Assembly: GCA_030670605.1 (NCBI GenBank)
Contig: DAOVBK010000012.1
Span: forward strand, 1 to 13,619
Source of the DNA: Candidatus Stahliibacteriota bacterium
Lineage (GTDB): Bacteria; Hydrothermota; Tepidihabitantia; SM23-42
Reading direction: 5' to 3'
DNA length: 13,619 nucleotides
Under the pieces are notes generated by a model. That model saw nothing but the letters and a program-made list of their open reading frames with translations. It was not told the DNA's origin and made no database searches. Position 1 is the stretch's first letter; each line of letters starts with the position of its first letter. A program made the translations under genes and the position numbers. Positions 1 through 6,856 of the stretch are shown here, piece by piece.

Positions 1-20
1 TGGCAGAGTTTACTCTACAG

Positions 21-148
21 GATTCTATTAGTCTAATAGTCCCATAGTTCTAGTGTCTTATCGTCCGACTATGAGGCTATGCGACAATCAGACCATCTAA
101 CCAATCATGAATCGGACGATCCGACCATCCGACAATGAGACTCATATG
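21..148. repeat. Degenerate 8-bp periodic array
   Basis: Cut in steps of eight from base 21, the sequence keeps a phase for about 16 units that drift gradually, for example tagtctaa at 29, tagtccca at 37, ctatgagg at 69, ctatgcga at 77, cgatccga at 117 and ccatccga at 125. The rough later consensus is CNATCNGA. The units are too diverged for a simple microsatellite but too regular for random sequence by eye. No function is known to me. The same style of periodicity recurs in other intergenic regions of this window. Statistical support would need an autocorrelation test. Confidence 0.6.
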
Positions 149-164
149 AATCCAGTCGAGCACG

Positions 165-190
165 CTCGCCTGTCCCGAGTAGGCGAGGGG
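165..190. repeat. Small hairpin, copy of a dispersed repeat word
   Basis: CTCGCCT (165-171) and AGGCGAG (181-187) form a 7-bp stem around a 9-nt loop. The stretch beginning GCCTGTCCCGAGT (168-180) matches, in 12 of 13 positions, the reverse complement of the word at 11146-11169. The two are therefore likely copies of one dispersed intergenic repeat. There is no T-run after the stem, so it is not a standard terminator. Confidence 0.45.
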
Positions 191-196
191 ACCACT

Positions 197-309
197 GATG
201 GCATATGGCTAATGGCTAGTAGCCAATGGCAGAAAACAGACTGTTGTTGGTTGGATGGTTCAATGGTTAACCATATAACTATGCAGCTATCGAACTATGC
301 AACGACTCT
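197..309. repeat. Further 7- and 8-bp periodic arrays upstream of folD
   Basis: From 197 to 231 the units are seven bases long (gatggca, tatggct, aatggct, agtagcc, aatggca). From 251 to 306 they are eight bases long (ttggatgg, ttcaatgg, then units ending in ctat at 275-282, 283-290 and 291-298). The GGTT/ATGG words here complement the CCAT/AACC words at 93-132, so parts of the two blocks are inverted relative to each other. No gene is supported in 1-439. Confidence 0.55.
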
Positions 310-368
310 GTGTGTCTCTACAACACGTCCCCTTGATAACGATGTCCTGGCGCACTACCTACCCCGTG

Positions 369-396
369 TTGACACGAACTTCATTCTGAATATCAT
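369..396 (+). promoter_or_regulatory. Sigma-70-type promoter of folD-mtnA
   Basis: A perfect -35 hexamer TTGACA (369-374) is followed after 16 bp by TATCAT (391-396), five of six matches to TATAAT. Transcription would start near 403, giving a leader of about 37 nt before the folD start at 440. This is pattern recognition only. The promoter lies just downstream of the periodic arrays rather than in them. Confidence 0.6.
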
Positions 397-439
397 TGAG
401 AATGAAAAAGTGTAGGACCAACATCAGTGAGGAGGTTAC

Positions 440-1327
440 ATGGCAAAAATCCTGAGTGGCAGGGAATGCGCAGCAACCATGCGCGAAGAAATCAGAGTAC
501 AGGTTGAGGAGCTCAAAAACAAACACAACCTCACGCCAGGACTTGCAGTAGTGCTTGTTGGAGATGATCCTGCCTCAGTATCGTATGTGAAAGGCAAAGA
601 AAAAGCATGCGAAAAAGCAGGGATAATGTCACGTGAATACAAATTCGATGCCGACTATAAAGAAGACGCACTGCTGAAACTCATCGATGAATTGAATCAC
701 GATAACAAAATCCATGGCATACTCGTGCAGCTGCCTTTGCCGAAACACTTCAATGAAGAAAAGGTGCTTTTCGCAATTGATCCAGAAAAGGATGTTGATG
801 GATTTCATCCAGTGAACTTAGGCAAAATGATGATCGGTGAACCGCGTTTCTTACCAGCAACACCGCATGGGATTCAGCAACTGCTCATTCGCAATGACAT
901 CGAAATCGCAGGCAAACATGTTGTCATTGTCGGCAGGAGCAATATCGTGGGTAAACCACTGGCAATGATCCTTGTACAGAAAAAACCTGGTGCAAATGCA
1001 ACGGTCTCAATGTGCCACACAGGAACCAAGAACATGCCAGACATGACAAGACAGGCCGATATTCTCGTTGTTGCAGCGGGTAGACCACACACCGTCAAGG
1101 CATCTATGGTAAAAGATGGTGTAGTGGTCGTCGATGTCGGTGTCAACCGGATTGAAGATAAAACAAAGAAAAAAGGTTTCCGGCTCATCGGCGATGTTGA
1201 ATTTGACGAGGTGAGTGCAAAGGCGAGCGCAATAACACCGGTACCGGGCGGTGTCGGGCCGATGACGATAACCATGCTTTTACACAATACACTTCAGGCT
1301 GCCAAAAATCATGCAGGCATCCCGTAA
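440..1327 (+). CDS. folD: Bifunctional methylenetetrahydrofolate dehydrogenase / methenyl-THF cyclohydrolase
   Basis: This cytoplasmic enzyme of folate one-carbon metabolism oxidises 5,10-methylene-THF to methenyl-THF with NAD(P)+ and hydrolyses it to 10-formyl-THF, supplying purine and formyl-Met synthesis. At 295 aa it has the usual FolD length. Family marks are VGDDPASVSYVKGKEKAC (40-57), where K53 aligns with the catalytic lysine of the YxxxK motif, GILVQLPLP (93-101), KDVDGFHPVNLGK (117-129), the dinucleotide-binding GRSNIVGKP (165-173) and PGGVGPMT (269-276). The common PCTP motif is PATP here (139-142), a substitution of the Cys. The start is well fixed: AGGAGG (430-435) stands 4 nt before the ATG. 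The stop codon lies inside mtnA, so the two genes are probably cotranscribed and translationally coupled. Confidence 0.96.
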   Translation: MAKILSGRECAATMREEIRVQVEELKNKHNLTPGLAVVLVGDDPASVSYVKGKEKACEKAGIMSREYKFDADYKEDALLKLIDELNHDNKIHGILVQLPLPKHFNEEKVLFAIDPEKDVDGFHPVNLGKMMIGEPRFLPATPHGIQQLLIRNDIEIAGKHVVIVGRSNIVGKPLAMILVQKKPGANATVSMCHTGTKNMPDMTRQADILVVAAGRPHTVKASMVKDGVVVVDVGVNRIEDKTKKKGFRLIGDVEFDEVSAKASAITPVPGGVGPMTITMLLHNTLQAAKNHAGIP

Positions 1328-2336
1328 CTCACTTTCCTTCAAGACGATCGAATTCAAGAAAAGCAAAAATGAAATTACCATACTTGATCAAACAAAACTA
1401 CCGGAGCAGGAAGTTTATGTTTCTCTGAAAACTGTAGAAGAAGTATATAATGCGATCAAAACCATGCAGGTGCGCGGTGCACCGCTTATCGGTGTGACCG
1501 CAGCATATGGTCTCGTGTTAGCAGCAAACAACAAAGAAAATGTCGAGAAGGCCACCAGCTATTTACAGTCTGTTCGTCCCACTGCGGTGAATCTAAGTTG
1601 GGCAATCAAACGAATGATGACGCGGGCTACACAATCAACTGATCTCTACAATGACCTCTTGAATGAAGCGGATACCATCAGACAGAATGACGTGTTCTCG
1701 TGCGAGAAGATGGGAGAACACGGGTCAGCGCTCGTAAAAAATAATGCTCACATCATGGTTCACTGCAATGCTGGTGCGCTTGCCACAAGCGGCATCGGTA
1801 CTGCACTCGGTGTTCTGTACGCAGCAAAAGCTCGAGGCACACAATGTGTTGTCTACTCCTGCGAGACGAGACCACTACTCCAAGGCGCGCGTCTCACCAC
1901 CTGGGAACTCACCAAGAATGGCATTGAAACATATGTGATATGCGACAATATGGCAGCAACGTACATGCCAAACATGGACCTCGTGCTTGTCGGTGCTGAC
2001 CGCATCGCGACAAATGGCGATACGGCAAACAAGATCGGGACGTGCGGACTCGCAATCATCGCGCAGTACTATGCAGTACCATTCTACGTTGTTGCACCCA
2101 TTTCAACATTTGACTTCACGCGTGTGTCTGGCGAAGACATCCCGATTGAGACCCGTTGTGAGGATGAGATACGGCGATTCAATACGAAGAATATCGTTGC
2201 AAAACAAGCAAAAGTATGCAATCCTGCATTCGATGTAACACCTGCTGACCTCATCACCGGCATTGTGACAGAAAAAGGAATACTGCGCCCGCCGTTTAAT
2301 GCAGCCATTGAACGCCTTGTGCGTAATGACAAATGA
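1311..2336 (+). CDS. mtnA: S-methyl-5-thioribose-1-phosphate isomerase
   Basis: MtnA converts methylthioribose-1-phosphate to methylthioribulose-1-phosphate in the methionine salvage pathway (or its DHAP-shunt variants). The 341-aa length and motifs fit the family: ILDQTKLP (24-31), VRGAPLIGVTAAYG (54-67), HCNAGALAT (151-159) with the catalytic Cys at 152, CETRPLLQGARLT (184-196) and LVGADRI (226-232) with the catalytic Asp at 230. Related isomerases (ribose-1,5-bisphosphate isomerase, eIF2B-like proteins) are less likely because the bacterial MtnA motifs are complete. The ATG overlaps the end of folD by 17 bp and has no clear Shine-Dalgarno sequence, which suggests coupled translation. No other methionine salvage gene is nearby. 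The last codons and the stop (2334-2336) lie inside the start of a 7-bp periodic array. Confidence 0.93.
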   Translation: MQASRNSLSFKTIEFKKSKNEITILDQTKLPEQEVYVSLKTVEEVYNAIKTMQVRGAPLIGVTAAYGLVLAANNKENVEKATSYLQSVRPTAVNLSWAIKRMMTRATQSTDLYNDLLNEADTIRQNDVFSCEKMGEHGSALVKNNAHIMVHCNAGALATSGIGTALGVLYAAKARGTQCVVYSCETRPLLQGARLTTWELTKNGIETYVICDNMAATYMPNMDLVLVGADRIATNGDTANKIGTCGLAIIAQYYAVPFYVVAPISTFDFTRVSGEDIPIETRCEDEIRRFNTKNIVAKQAKVCNPAFDVTPADLITGIVTEKGILRPPFNAAIERLVRNDK

Positions 2337-2500
2337 CCAATGACGAATAACCAACAAACAAAGGACATCAGGATACCAGATGACCAGGATGAAGAATATC
2401 AGGAAACCAGGCTATCAGGAAAAACCTTGCCCAGTCAGTTCCGGGGCTCTGTCTGATACTCTGATGTTCTGTCTACCCGATAACCTGATATGCTGATACC
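2326..2500. repeat. Periodic array with inverted arms between mtnA and the barrel gene
   Basis: From 2326 the sequence runs in 7-bp units (atgacaa, atgacca, atgacga, ataacca). It then turns to 8-bp units of ATCAGG/ACCAGG type (2396-2403, 2404-2411, 2412-2419). After a spacer it continues as six in-phase 8-bp units of CTGATA type (2453-2500: for example ctgatact, ctgatgtt, ctgatatg, ctgatacc). The last block is the reverse complement in word content of the ATCAGG block, so the region is a loose large palindrome. It holds the stop codon of mtnA and the start codon of the next gene. No promoter was recognised in it. Confidence 0.65.
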
Positions 2501-3752
2501 CTTACTCTTTCTCCTCGCCTACGACTCCCTCCCTCCTCTTCCTGACCTCTCTCAGGTCATGTTTCCAGAACCACCTTTATGGATACGGGAACAGGAAAAT
2601 CATGTCATGTTCAATGGCTTTGCAGGGGATTTCTACGGCGGATCAGGTGATGTGGACATCCAGAATTTTCATTTTGATGCGCAGTATGCACGCACGGTTG
2701 ACTGGGATTCAACAGAATCAGGAAGCGCCGCACTTTCGTATGCACTTCCATTGTCACACCTGATGCTGCATCCGCAGTTGACGGGTCACTACGTACACCG
2801 TGATCAAGAGTATGCGCGTCTTACACCACAACTCGCATTATCATCAACACTACCATGGGCAATACTCCTCGCCGATATGCGTGCTGATTTCTGGCTGATC
2901 GATGACGTATCGTCCCGAGAGGGACTGTTCAATGCGGAGATGATATTCGATAAAGTGAACTACCTACCTCATGTTGATTTTACGCTTCTCGCCACTGAGA
3001 AACGATATAGACCAGCACTTGCTGCCAAAATCCATGTTCGCCACTTCCATCTTGCTCTCGGTTCACCGCTCGATGAGGATTTCTTTTCGCCGGAGTTGAC
3101 AATACAATACCGGGAACCGAAAATTCGAATCGAGACAATGTTCAGGTCCGGTGTTGTTTACCGATCTTTGAGCGCGTATTATGACCCAACCACGCCTGTT
3201 CGCTATACCGTACCAGTCCCTGACGAAAGCCTTACGCTTGGTGCACATATGACCGCAACGCTTGACCTATACGACCACCTGATCTCTTTCTCCAGCTCAT
3301 ATGAGAACTGGAATGCCCACCTCGTACCTGCGGACAATTTTGTGCTGCGGCACATGAGAGATGTTCAAAAGGTACGCCTGTATGCTATGTTCAAGAATAC
3401 CTTTTCAACAAAACGTGTAGAACTGCAGAATAGATTCCATATATGTTACACGTGGGCAGACTCGATAATCCCGCTCTTGGGAACGTACACAATACGTGAT
3501 ACATTCGACTGTGCCATCCGGCCTGTTCAATTCTCTTACGAATTCCAGTATGTGAGTGAACAAACCGGTGTAACAGGACAAAAACTCCCAGCAGTATTGC
3601 TTCTCAATTCACAAATCGGTGTCCGGTATGCATTCACCACATTTTTCGTTTCAGTCCATAACCTTACCGATGAAAAAAAACAGATGTACGATGGCTACTA
3701 CCTTGCTGGCCGTCAGTATGCAGGAGGCATTGAACTACACTTCGTTTTTTAG
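2490..3752 (+). CDS. Putative outer-membrane beta-barrel protein, TonB-receptor-like C-terminus
   Basis: This 420-aa protein is rich in aromatic and alternating polar/hydrophobic stretches typical of transmembrane beta-strands. Its end (residues about 392-420) reads NLTDEKKQMYDGYYLAGRQY and then GGIELHFVF, the usual last strands of TonB-dependent receptors with a terminal Phe for Bam recognition. There is no visible plug domain or TonB box, so it is either a barrel-only relative or a fast-evolving receptor. The N-terminus MLIPLLFLLAYDS is a short hydrophobic segment without a positive charge, a weak signal peptide. The ATG at 2490 is preceded at 2481 by an in-frame stop, so no upstream ATG is possible. 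No Shine-Dalgarno is visible, and the start codon lies inside the 8-bp array. Substrate unknown. It converges on the IMPase gene with 5 bp between stops and no evident terminator hairpin. Confidence 0.75.
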   Translation: MLIPLLFLLAYDSLPPLPDLSQVMFPEPPLWIREQENHVMFNGFAGDFYGGSGDVDIQNFHFDAQYARTVDWDSTESGSAALSYALPLSHLMLHPQLTGHYVHRDQEYARLTPQLALSSTLPWAILLADMRADFWLIDDVSSREGLFNAEMIFDKVNYLPHVDFTLLATEKRYRPALAAKIHVRHFHLALGSPLDEDFFSPELTIQYREPKIRIETMFRSGVVYRSLSAYYDPTTPVRYTVPVPDESLTLGAHMTATLDLYDHLISFSSSYENWNAHLVPADNFVLRHMRDVQKVRLYAMFKNTFSTKRVELQNRFHICYTWADSIIPLLGTYTIRDTFDCAIRPVQFSYEFQYVSEQTGVTGQKLPAVLLLNSQIGVRYAFTTFFVSVHNLTDEKKQMYDGYYLAGRQYAGGIELHFVF

Positions 3753-3757
3753 TACAA

Positions 3758-4570
3758 CTACCTGTCTTTTCCCCTTTTTTTGCTAAGAACCTTTAACATC
3801 TGTCCGTGAATATGCCCATTTGTCCCAAGCACTTCATCACCGTAGATGTCAAATGGTTTGTTTTGAAAATCAGTAACCGCTCCGCCTGATTCTCTCAGAA
3901 TCAATGACCCGGCGGCTTGATCCCATGGCGAGAGCTTAATCTCCCAGTACCCATCAAACCGTCCACATGCTGTATAACACAGATCGAGTGCCGCAGAACC
4001 AAGACGCCGCACTGCCTGTGCACGGACTGCGAAGTTACTAAAGTGATCCAGGTTATTTTCTCTACTTTTCCTAATATCGTAGGGAAATCCAGTCACAAGC
4101 AGCGCCGTATCGAGATTCTTCACGCTTGAAACATGAATCCTCCGCTTATTACAGAATGCTCCGTCTCCTTTCAGAACATAGAACATCTCTTTGCGCGTCG
4201 GGTCATACACAACACCGAGAACAATGTCCCCATCCTGTTCAAGGGCGATTGACAGTGTCCAGATTGGTAAACCATGTGCAAAATTGGTTGTTCCATCCAA
4301 AGGATCTACTATCCATTTGTAGACAGTGGCAGTCTTCCGGCTGACATTTTCTTCACTGAGGATCCCGTGCGTCGGGTACCGCCTCACGAGTGCGCTAACG
4401 ATCATATCCTGTGACGTACGGTCAAACTGAGTAACGAGGTCAATCGCACCTTTGTATGAAATACGTTTTTTCTTATGCGCACTTCTGCATATAACATCAC
4501 CAACACGGCGGGTCAGACTGATCGTATGCATCAGGATATCTTTGAGCTCTCGCTTACGCACCTTGTGCAT
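3758..4570 (-). CDS. Inositol monophosphatase family protein
   Basis: This 270-aa Mg2+-dependent sugar-phosphate phosphatase of the IMPase/SuhB family is last in the signalling operon. Metal-site motifs are complete: LSEE (71-74), WIVDPLDGTTNF (86-97, with D89 and D92) and PWDQAAG (215-221, with D217). RRLGSAALDLCYTACGRFDGY (from 188) matches the region before the last motif in SuhB-type enzymes. The exact substrate (myo-inositol-1-phosphate, fructose-1,6-bisphosphate, histidinol phosphate or another) cannot be read from sequence. The ATG follows the cheB stop after 3 nt, and its Shine-Dalgarno (TGGAGGA) is made of the last cheB codons, so translation is coupled. A role in signalling is not implied by the family; it may simply ride in the operon. 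Confidence 0.9.
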   Translation of the reverse strand: MHKVRKRELKDILMHTISLTRRVGDVICRSAHKKKRISYKGAIDLVTQFDRTSQDMIVSALVRRYPTHGILSEENVSRKTATVYKWIVDPLDGTTNFAHGLPIWTLSIALEQDGDIVLGVVYDPTRKEMFYVLKGDGAFCNKRRIHVSSVKNLDTALLVTGFPYDIRKSRENNLDHFSNFAVRAQAVRRLGSAALDLCYTACGRFDGYWEIKLSPWDQAAGSLILRESGGAVTDFQNKPFDIYGDEVLGTNGHIHGQMLKVLSKKRGKDR

Positions 4571-4573
4571 GGA

Positions 4574-5590
4574 TTATCCTCCAGTCAACGAAACGAGTGT
4601 ATCTGGTATCTCGACCAAAGGCAAAACATGATCAACCACACCGGTATTTATTGCTGCCTGTGGCATTCCTGCAATCACTGCATCTGCGGGGTCCTGTGCA
4701 ACAACCATACCCTTAGCCTTCTTGATTCTCGTAATACCGCGTGATGCGTCGCGCCCCATGCCGGTTAGTACAACGGCAACTGCTTTTTCGTGGTACGCGG
4801 ATGCCATCGAATCGAAGAGGATGTCTGCTGATGGCTTCACACCGTGCACGGGTGGTTCATCAGTGACAATAACCCGTGAGCCTGTTGCATCAATACGCGT
4901 ATGAAAACCACCAGGCGCAATGAGTACCTCACCATCGAAAATTGTATCCTGATCCTTTGCTTCCTTTACAACCATGCTTGAGCGTTCATTGAGATGCTGA
5001 GCAAGGCTCGCGGTAAAATACGGAGGCATGTGCTGGACAACCAGTATTCGCATACCACACTGTGCCGGGAGCGATGGTATGATGTAGTTTAGCGCACGCA
5101 CGCCACCGGTCGAAGCGGCAATACCAACGTACAGGTTGCGGTAGTGCGCCGGTGCCCGCACGATCTTCTTTTCTCTCTGTGCAGGCAATCTCGCCTGTAC
5201 AGCAACACGTAGTTTTTCAAGAAGCTCGTCACGGTAATGAACGAGATCGAGTGAAATCGGTCCCTTTGGTTTCGTAAAGAAATCCACGGCACCCATTTCG
5301 AGTGAACGCATCGTTAATGCAGCACCTTCCTTTGTGTGCGCCGAGACCATCACGACCGGTATCGGCTGTGTCTTCATGATTTTCTCGAGGAGGACAAGCC
5401 CGTTCTCTTTTGGTAATTCATAATCGAGTGTAACAATGTCGGGCTTTAATTTGTTGAACTTAGCCCACCCCTCGACAACATCACGGGCAAAGCCGCAAAC
5501 TGCAAAGTGCCGAGATGATCCGATGATATCATCGAGCACACGCTGCATGAGGATTGAATCCTCAACAATGAGCACTTTTTTCTTCATCAT
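4574..5590 (-). CDS. cheB: Chemotaxis response regulator protein-glutamate methylesterase CheB
   Basis: CheB removes methyl groups from, and deamidates, chemoreceptor glutamates/glutamines as the feedback arm of adaptation, activated by CheA-dependent phosphorylation. The 338-aa protein has the standard layout. An N-terminal receiver (about 1-120) carries acidic E10/D11, phosphoacceptor D56, S83 and K107. A linker follows, then the methylesterase domain (about 150-335) with the triad Ser160 (AASTGG), His187 (VQHMP) and Asp281 (LTGMGRD). Motif SADILFDSM (254-262) is also typical. All key residues are present, so it should be active. It starts 13 nt after cheD with tandem ATGs and no visible Shine-Dalgarno, which suggests reinitiation from cheD. 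The partner kinase CheA must be encoded elsewhere. Confidence 0.95.
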   Translation of the reverse strand: MMKKKVLIVEDSILMQRVLDDIIGSSRHFAVCGFARDVVEGWAKFNKLKPDIVTLDYELPKENGLVLLEKIMKTQPIPVVMVSAHTKEGAALTMRSLEMGAVDFFTKPKGPISLDLVHYRDELLEKLRVAVQARLPAQREKKIVRAPAHYRNLYVGIAASTGGVRALNYIIPSLPAQCGMRILVVQHMPPYFTASLAQHLNERSSMVVKEAKDQDTIFDGEVLIAPGGFHTRIDATGSRVIVTDEPPVHGVKPSADILFDSMASAYHEKAVAVVLTGMGRDASRGITRIKKAKGMVVAQDPADAVIAGMPQAAINTGVVDHVLPLVEIPDTLVSLTGG

Positions 5591-5603
5591 ATCGAATTAC
5601 GTA

Positions 5604-6071
5604 TTACAGTATTTTCTCACCGTGTCGAAAGGACGTTACTCTAACTTCGCCGCTCTGTATATCGAAAAAAATCGACCTGCCCCAGTTCCCAAACACATCT
5701 TCTGTGACAATTGGTATATTGAAGTTCTCAAGCACCTTCCGTGCCTGGACGACATTCCTGTACCCTATTGCATGTCGTTCAAATTCCTCAAACATCTTTG
5801 AACCACCAATGACCTTTGCTGTTATGTGTTCTGTCCGTGCACCCATGGTAACCATTCTTTCAACCACGGTAGTTATTGCACCACGCGGCGTTTTAAGGCT
5901 ACCAGTATCATCATCTGGAAGCAGGCAGTGCGCGAGTCCGCCAATGTGTTTCTCCATATCATGAAGCACGACAACGACACACGAACCAACACCATACGCA
6001 GCAAGTACATCATCACCACCCTCCACCTTAATCTCGCCAATCGCGACGCGCTTCTCCTTCATGTCGTTCAC
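5604..6071 (-). CDS. cheD: Chemoreceptor glutamine deamidase CheD
   Basis: CheD deamidates receptor glutamines and in some bacteria binds the phosphatase CheC. The 155-aa sequence has GVGSCVVVVLHD (27-38) with nucleophile Cys31 and GGLAHCLLP (44-52) with His48. The 17-residue spacing is the same as Cys27-His44 in Thermotoga CheD. GGSKMF and a C-terminal EDVFGNWGRSIFFD replace the usual GGAxMF and DVGGxxGR. The position of the third catalytic residue (Thr21 in Thermotoga) appears to be Ala25. I take the GTG at 6071 as start: it overlaps the cheR stop as GTGA and has AGGAAAG about 7 nt upstream. An ATG three codons in (6062) is the alternative. CheC is not in the window. Confidence 0.92.
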   Translation of the reverse strand: MNDMKEKRVAIGEIKVEGGDDVLAAYGVGSCVVVVLHDMEKHIGGLAHCLLPDDDTGSLKTPRGAITTVVERMVTMGARTEHITAKVIGGSKMFEEFERHAIGYRNVVQARKVLENFNIPIVTEDVFGNWGRSIFFDIQSGEVRVTSFRHGEKIL

Positions 6072-6856
6072 TCGTTCACTTTCCTGTAGATGTGCTCGGC
6101 GCGACTGACGGCTTCAAACAATTTCACCTCAGGAATACCAATGAGGAGCTCAACTTTGCCGATAATGAGATAACCAGACGTTTTCAGCTGTTTGTAGAAG
6201 TTTCTGATGACTGCCGACTGTGCACGACGGTTCAGGTAGATGAGCACATTACGGCACATTATGAGATCGCACAACCCGAATGACGCCTTTTCTAATAAAT
6301 CGATGTGTAAAAAGTGAACTCGCGCACGAATGTCATCATTGATTCGATAACCTTCTTTTGTTTTCGTAAAGTATTTTTGTACTACTCTGTCCGGCGTGTA
6401 CTGAAAAGATGAAGCAGAATACATACCCTTTTGTGCCTGGTTAACCGTACCCTGATCAATGTCCGTACCATAAATGGTTACTCGATTGAGCAGTGAGCAT
6501 TCTGCCGCTGAAATTGCCAGGGAGTATGGCTCTTCACCATTTGCACAACCAGCACTCCATAAAACAAGCGATTCATTTTTCTTCCTGAACTCGACAAACT
6601 GATGCTGCTGCAAAAATGCAAATGTCTCTGGGTTCCTGAAGAAAAAAGAAAGGTTGATCGTCAAAATGTCCAATAACCGATCGACTTCTTGTGGATCGCG
6701 TTTGAGATGTTCCAAGTATGCAGAGAAATCCGCTAACCCGAGTGCACGCATACGTACACGGAGACGTCGCTTGAGCGGTTTTTCTTTGTATGATTGACAT
6801 TTGAAAGCAGTTTTTGCTTCTATGTGGTGAATGAGATTGTAGAAACTATTCTCCAC
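6068..6856 (-). CDS. cheR: Chemoreceptor glutamate methyltransferase CheR
   Basis: This SAM-dependent methyltransferase adds methyl esters to chemoreceptor glutamates and opposes CheB. The 262-aa protein has an N-terminal helical domain (about 1-75) ending in LTINLSFFFRNPETF (65-79, with the conserved Arg74), the SAM-binding WSAGCANGEEPYS (100-112), YGTDID (129-134, acidic residue for SAM ribose) and a DLIMCRNVLIYL-type post-motif near 196-207. The usual LGHSE near the C-terminus reads IGKVELL. The start is a GTG inside the last codons of the DUF4388-TPR gene (11-bp overlap), and the stop overlaps the cheD start. Together with cheD and cheB this is a complete adaptation set, normally expected to be near cheA/cheW and a receptor, none of which is present here. 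Confidence 0.95.
   Translation of the reverse strand: MENSFYNLIHHIEAKTAFKCQSYKEKPLKRRLRVRMRALGLADFSAYLEHLKRDPQEVDRLLDILTINLSFFFRNPETFAFLQQHQFVEFRKKNESLVLWSAGCANGEEPYSLAISAAECSLLNRVTIYGTDIDQGTVNQAQKGMYSASSFQYTPDRVVQKYFTKTKEGYRINDDIRARVHFLHIDLLEKASFGLCDLIMCRNVLIYLNRRAQSAVIRNFYKQLKTSGYLIIGKVELLIGIPEVKLFEAVSRAEHIYRKVNE

Noticed and set aside
107..415. Open frame of 102 codons upstream of folD
   Set aside because: It lies across the periodic arrays and the hairpin repeat, has no Shine-Dalgarno, no recognisable domain, and overlaps the folD promoter.
3740..3785. Bidirectional terminator between the barrel and IMPase genes
   Set aside because: T-runs are present (3744-3749 and near 3775) but no stem of useful length was found next to them.
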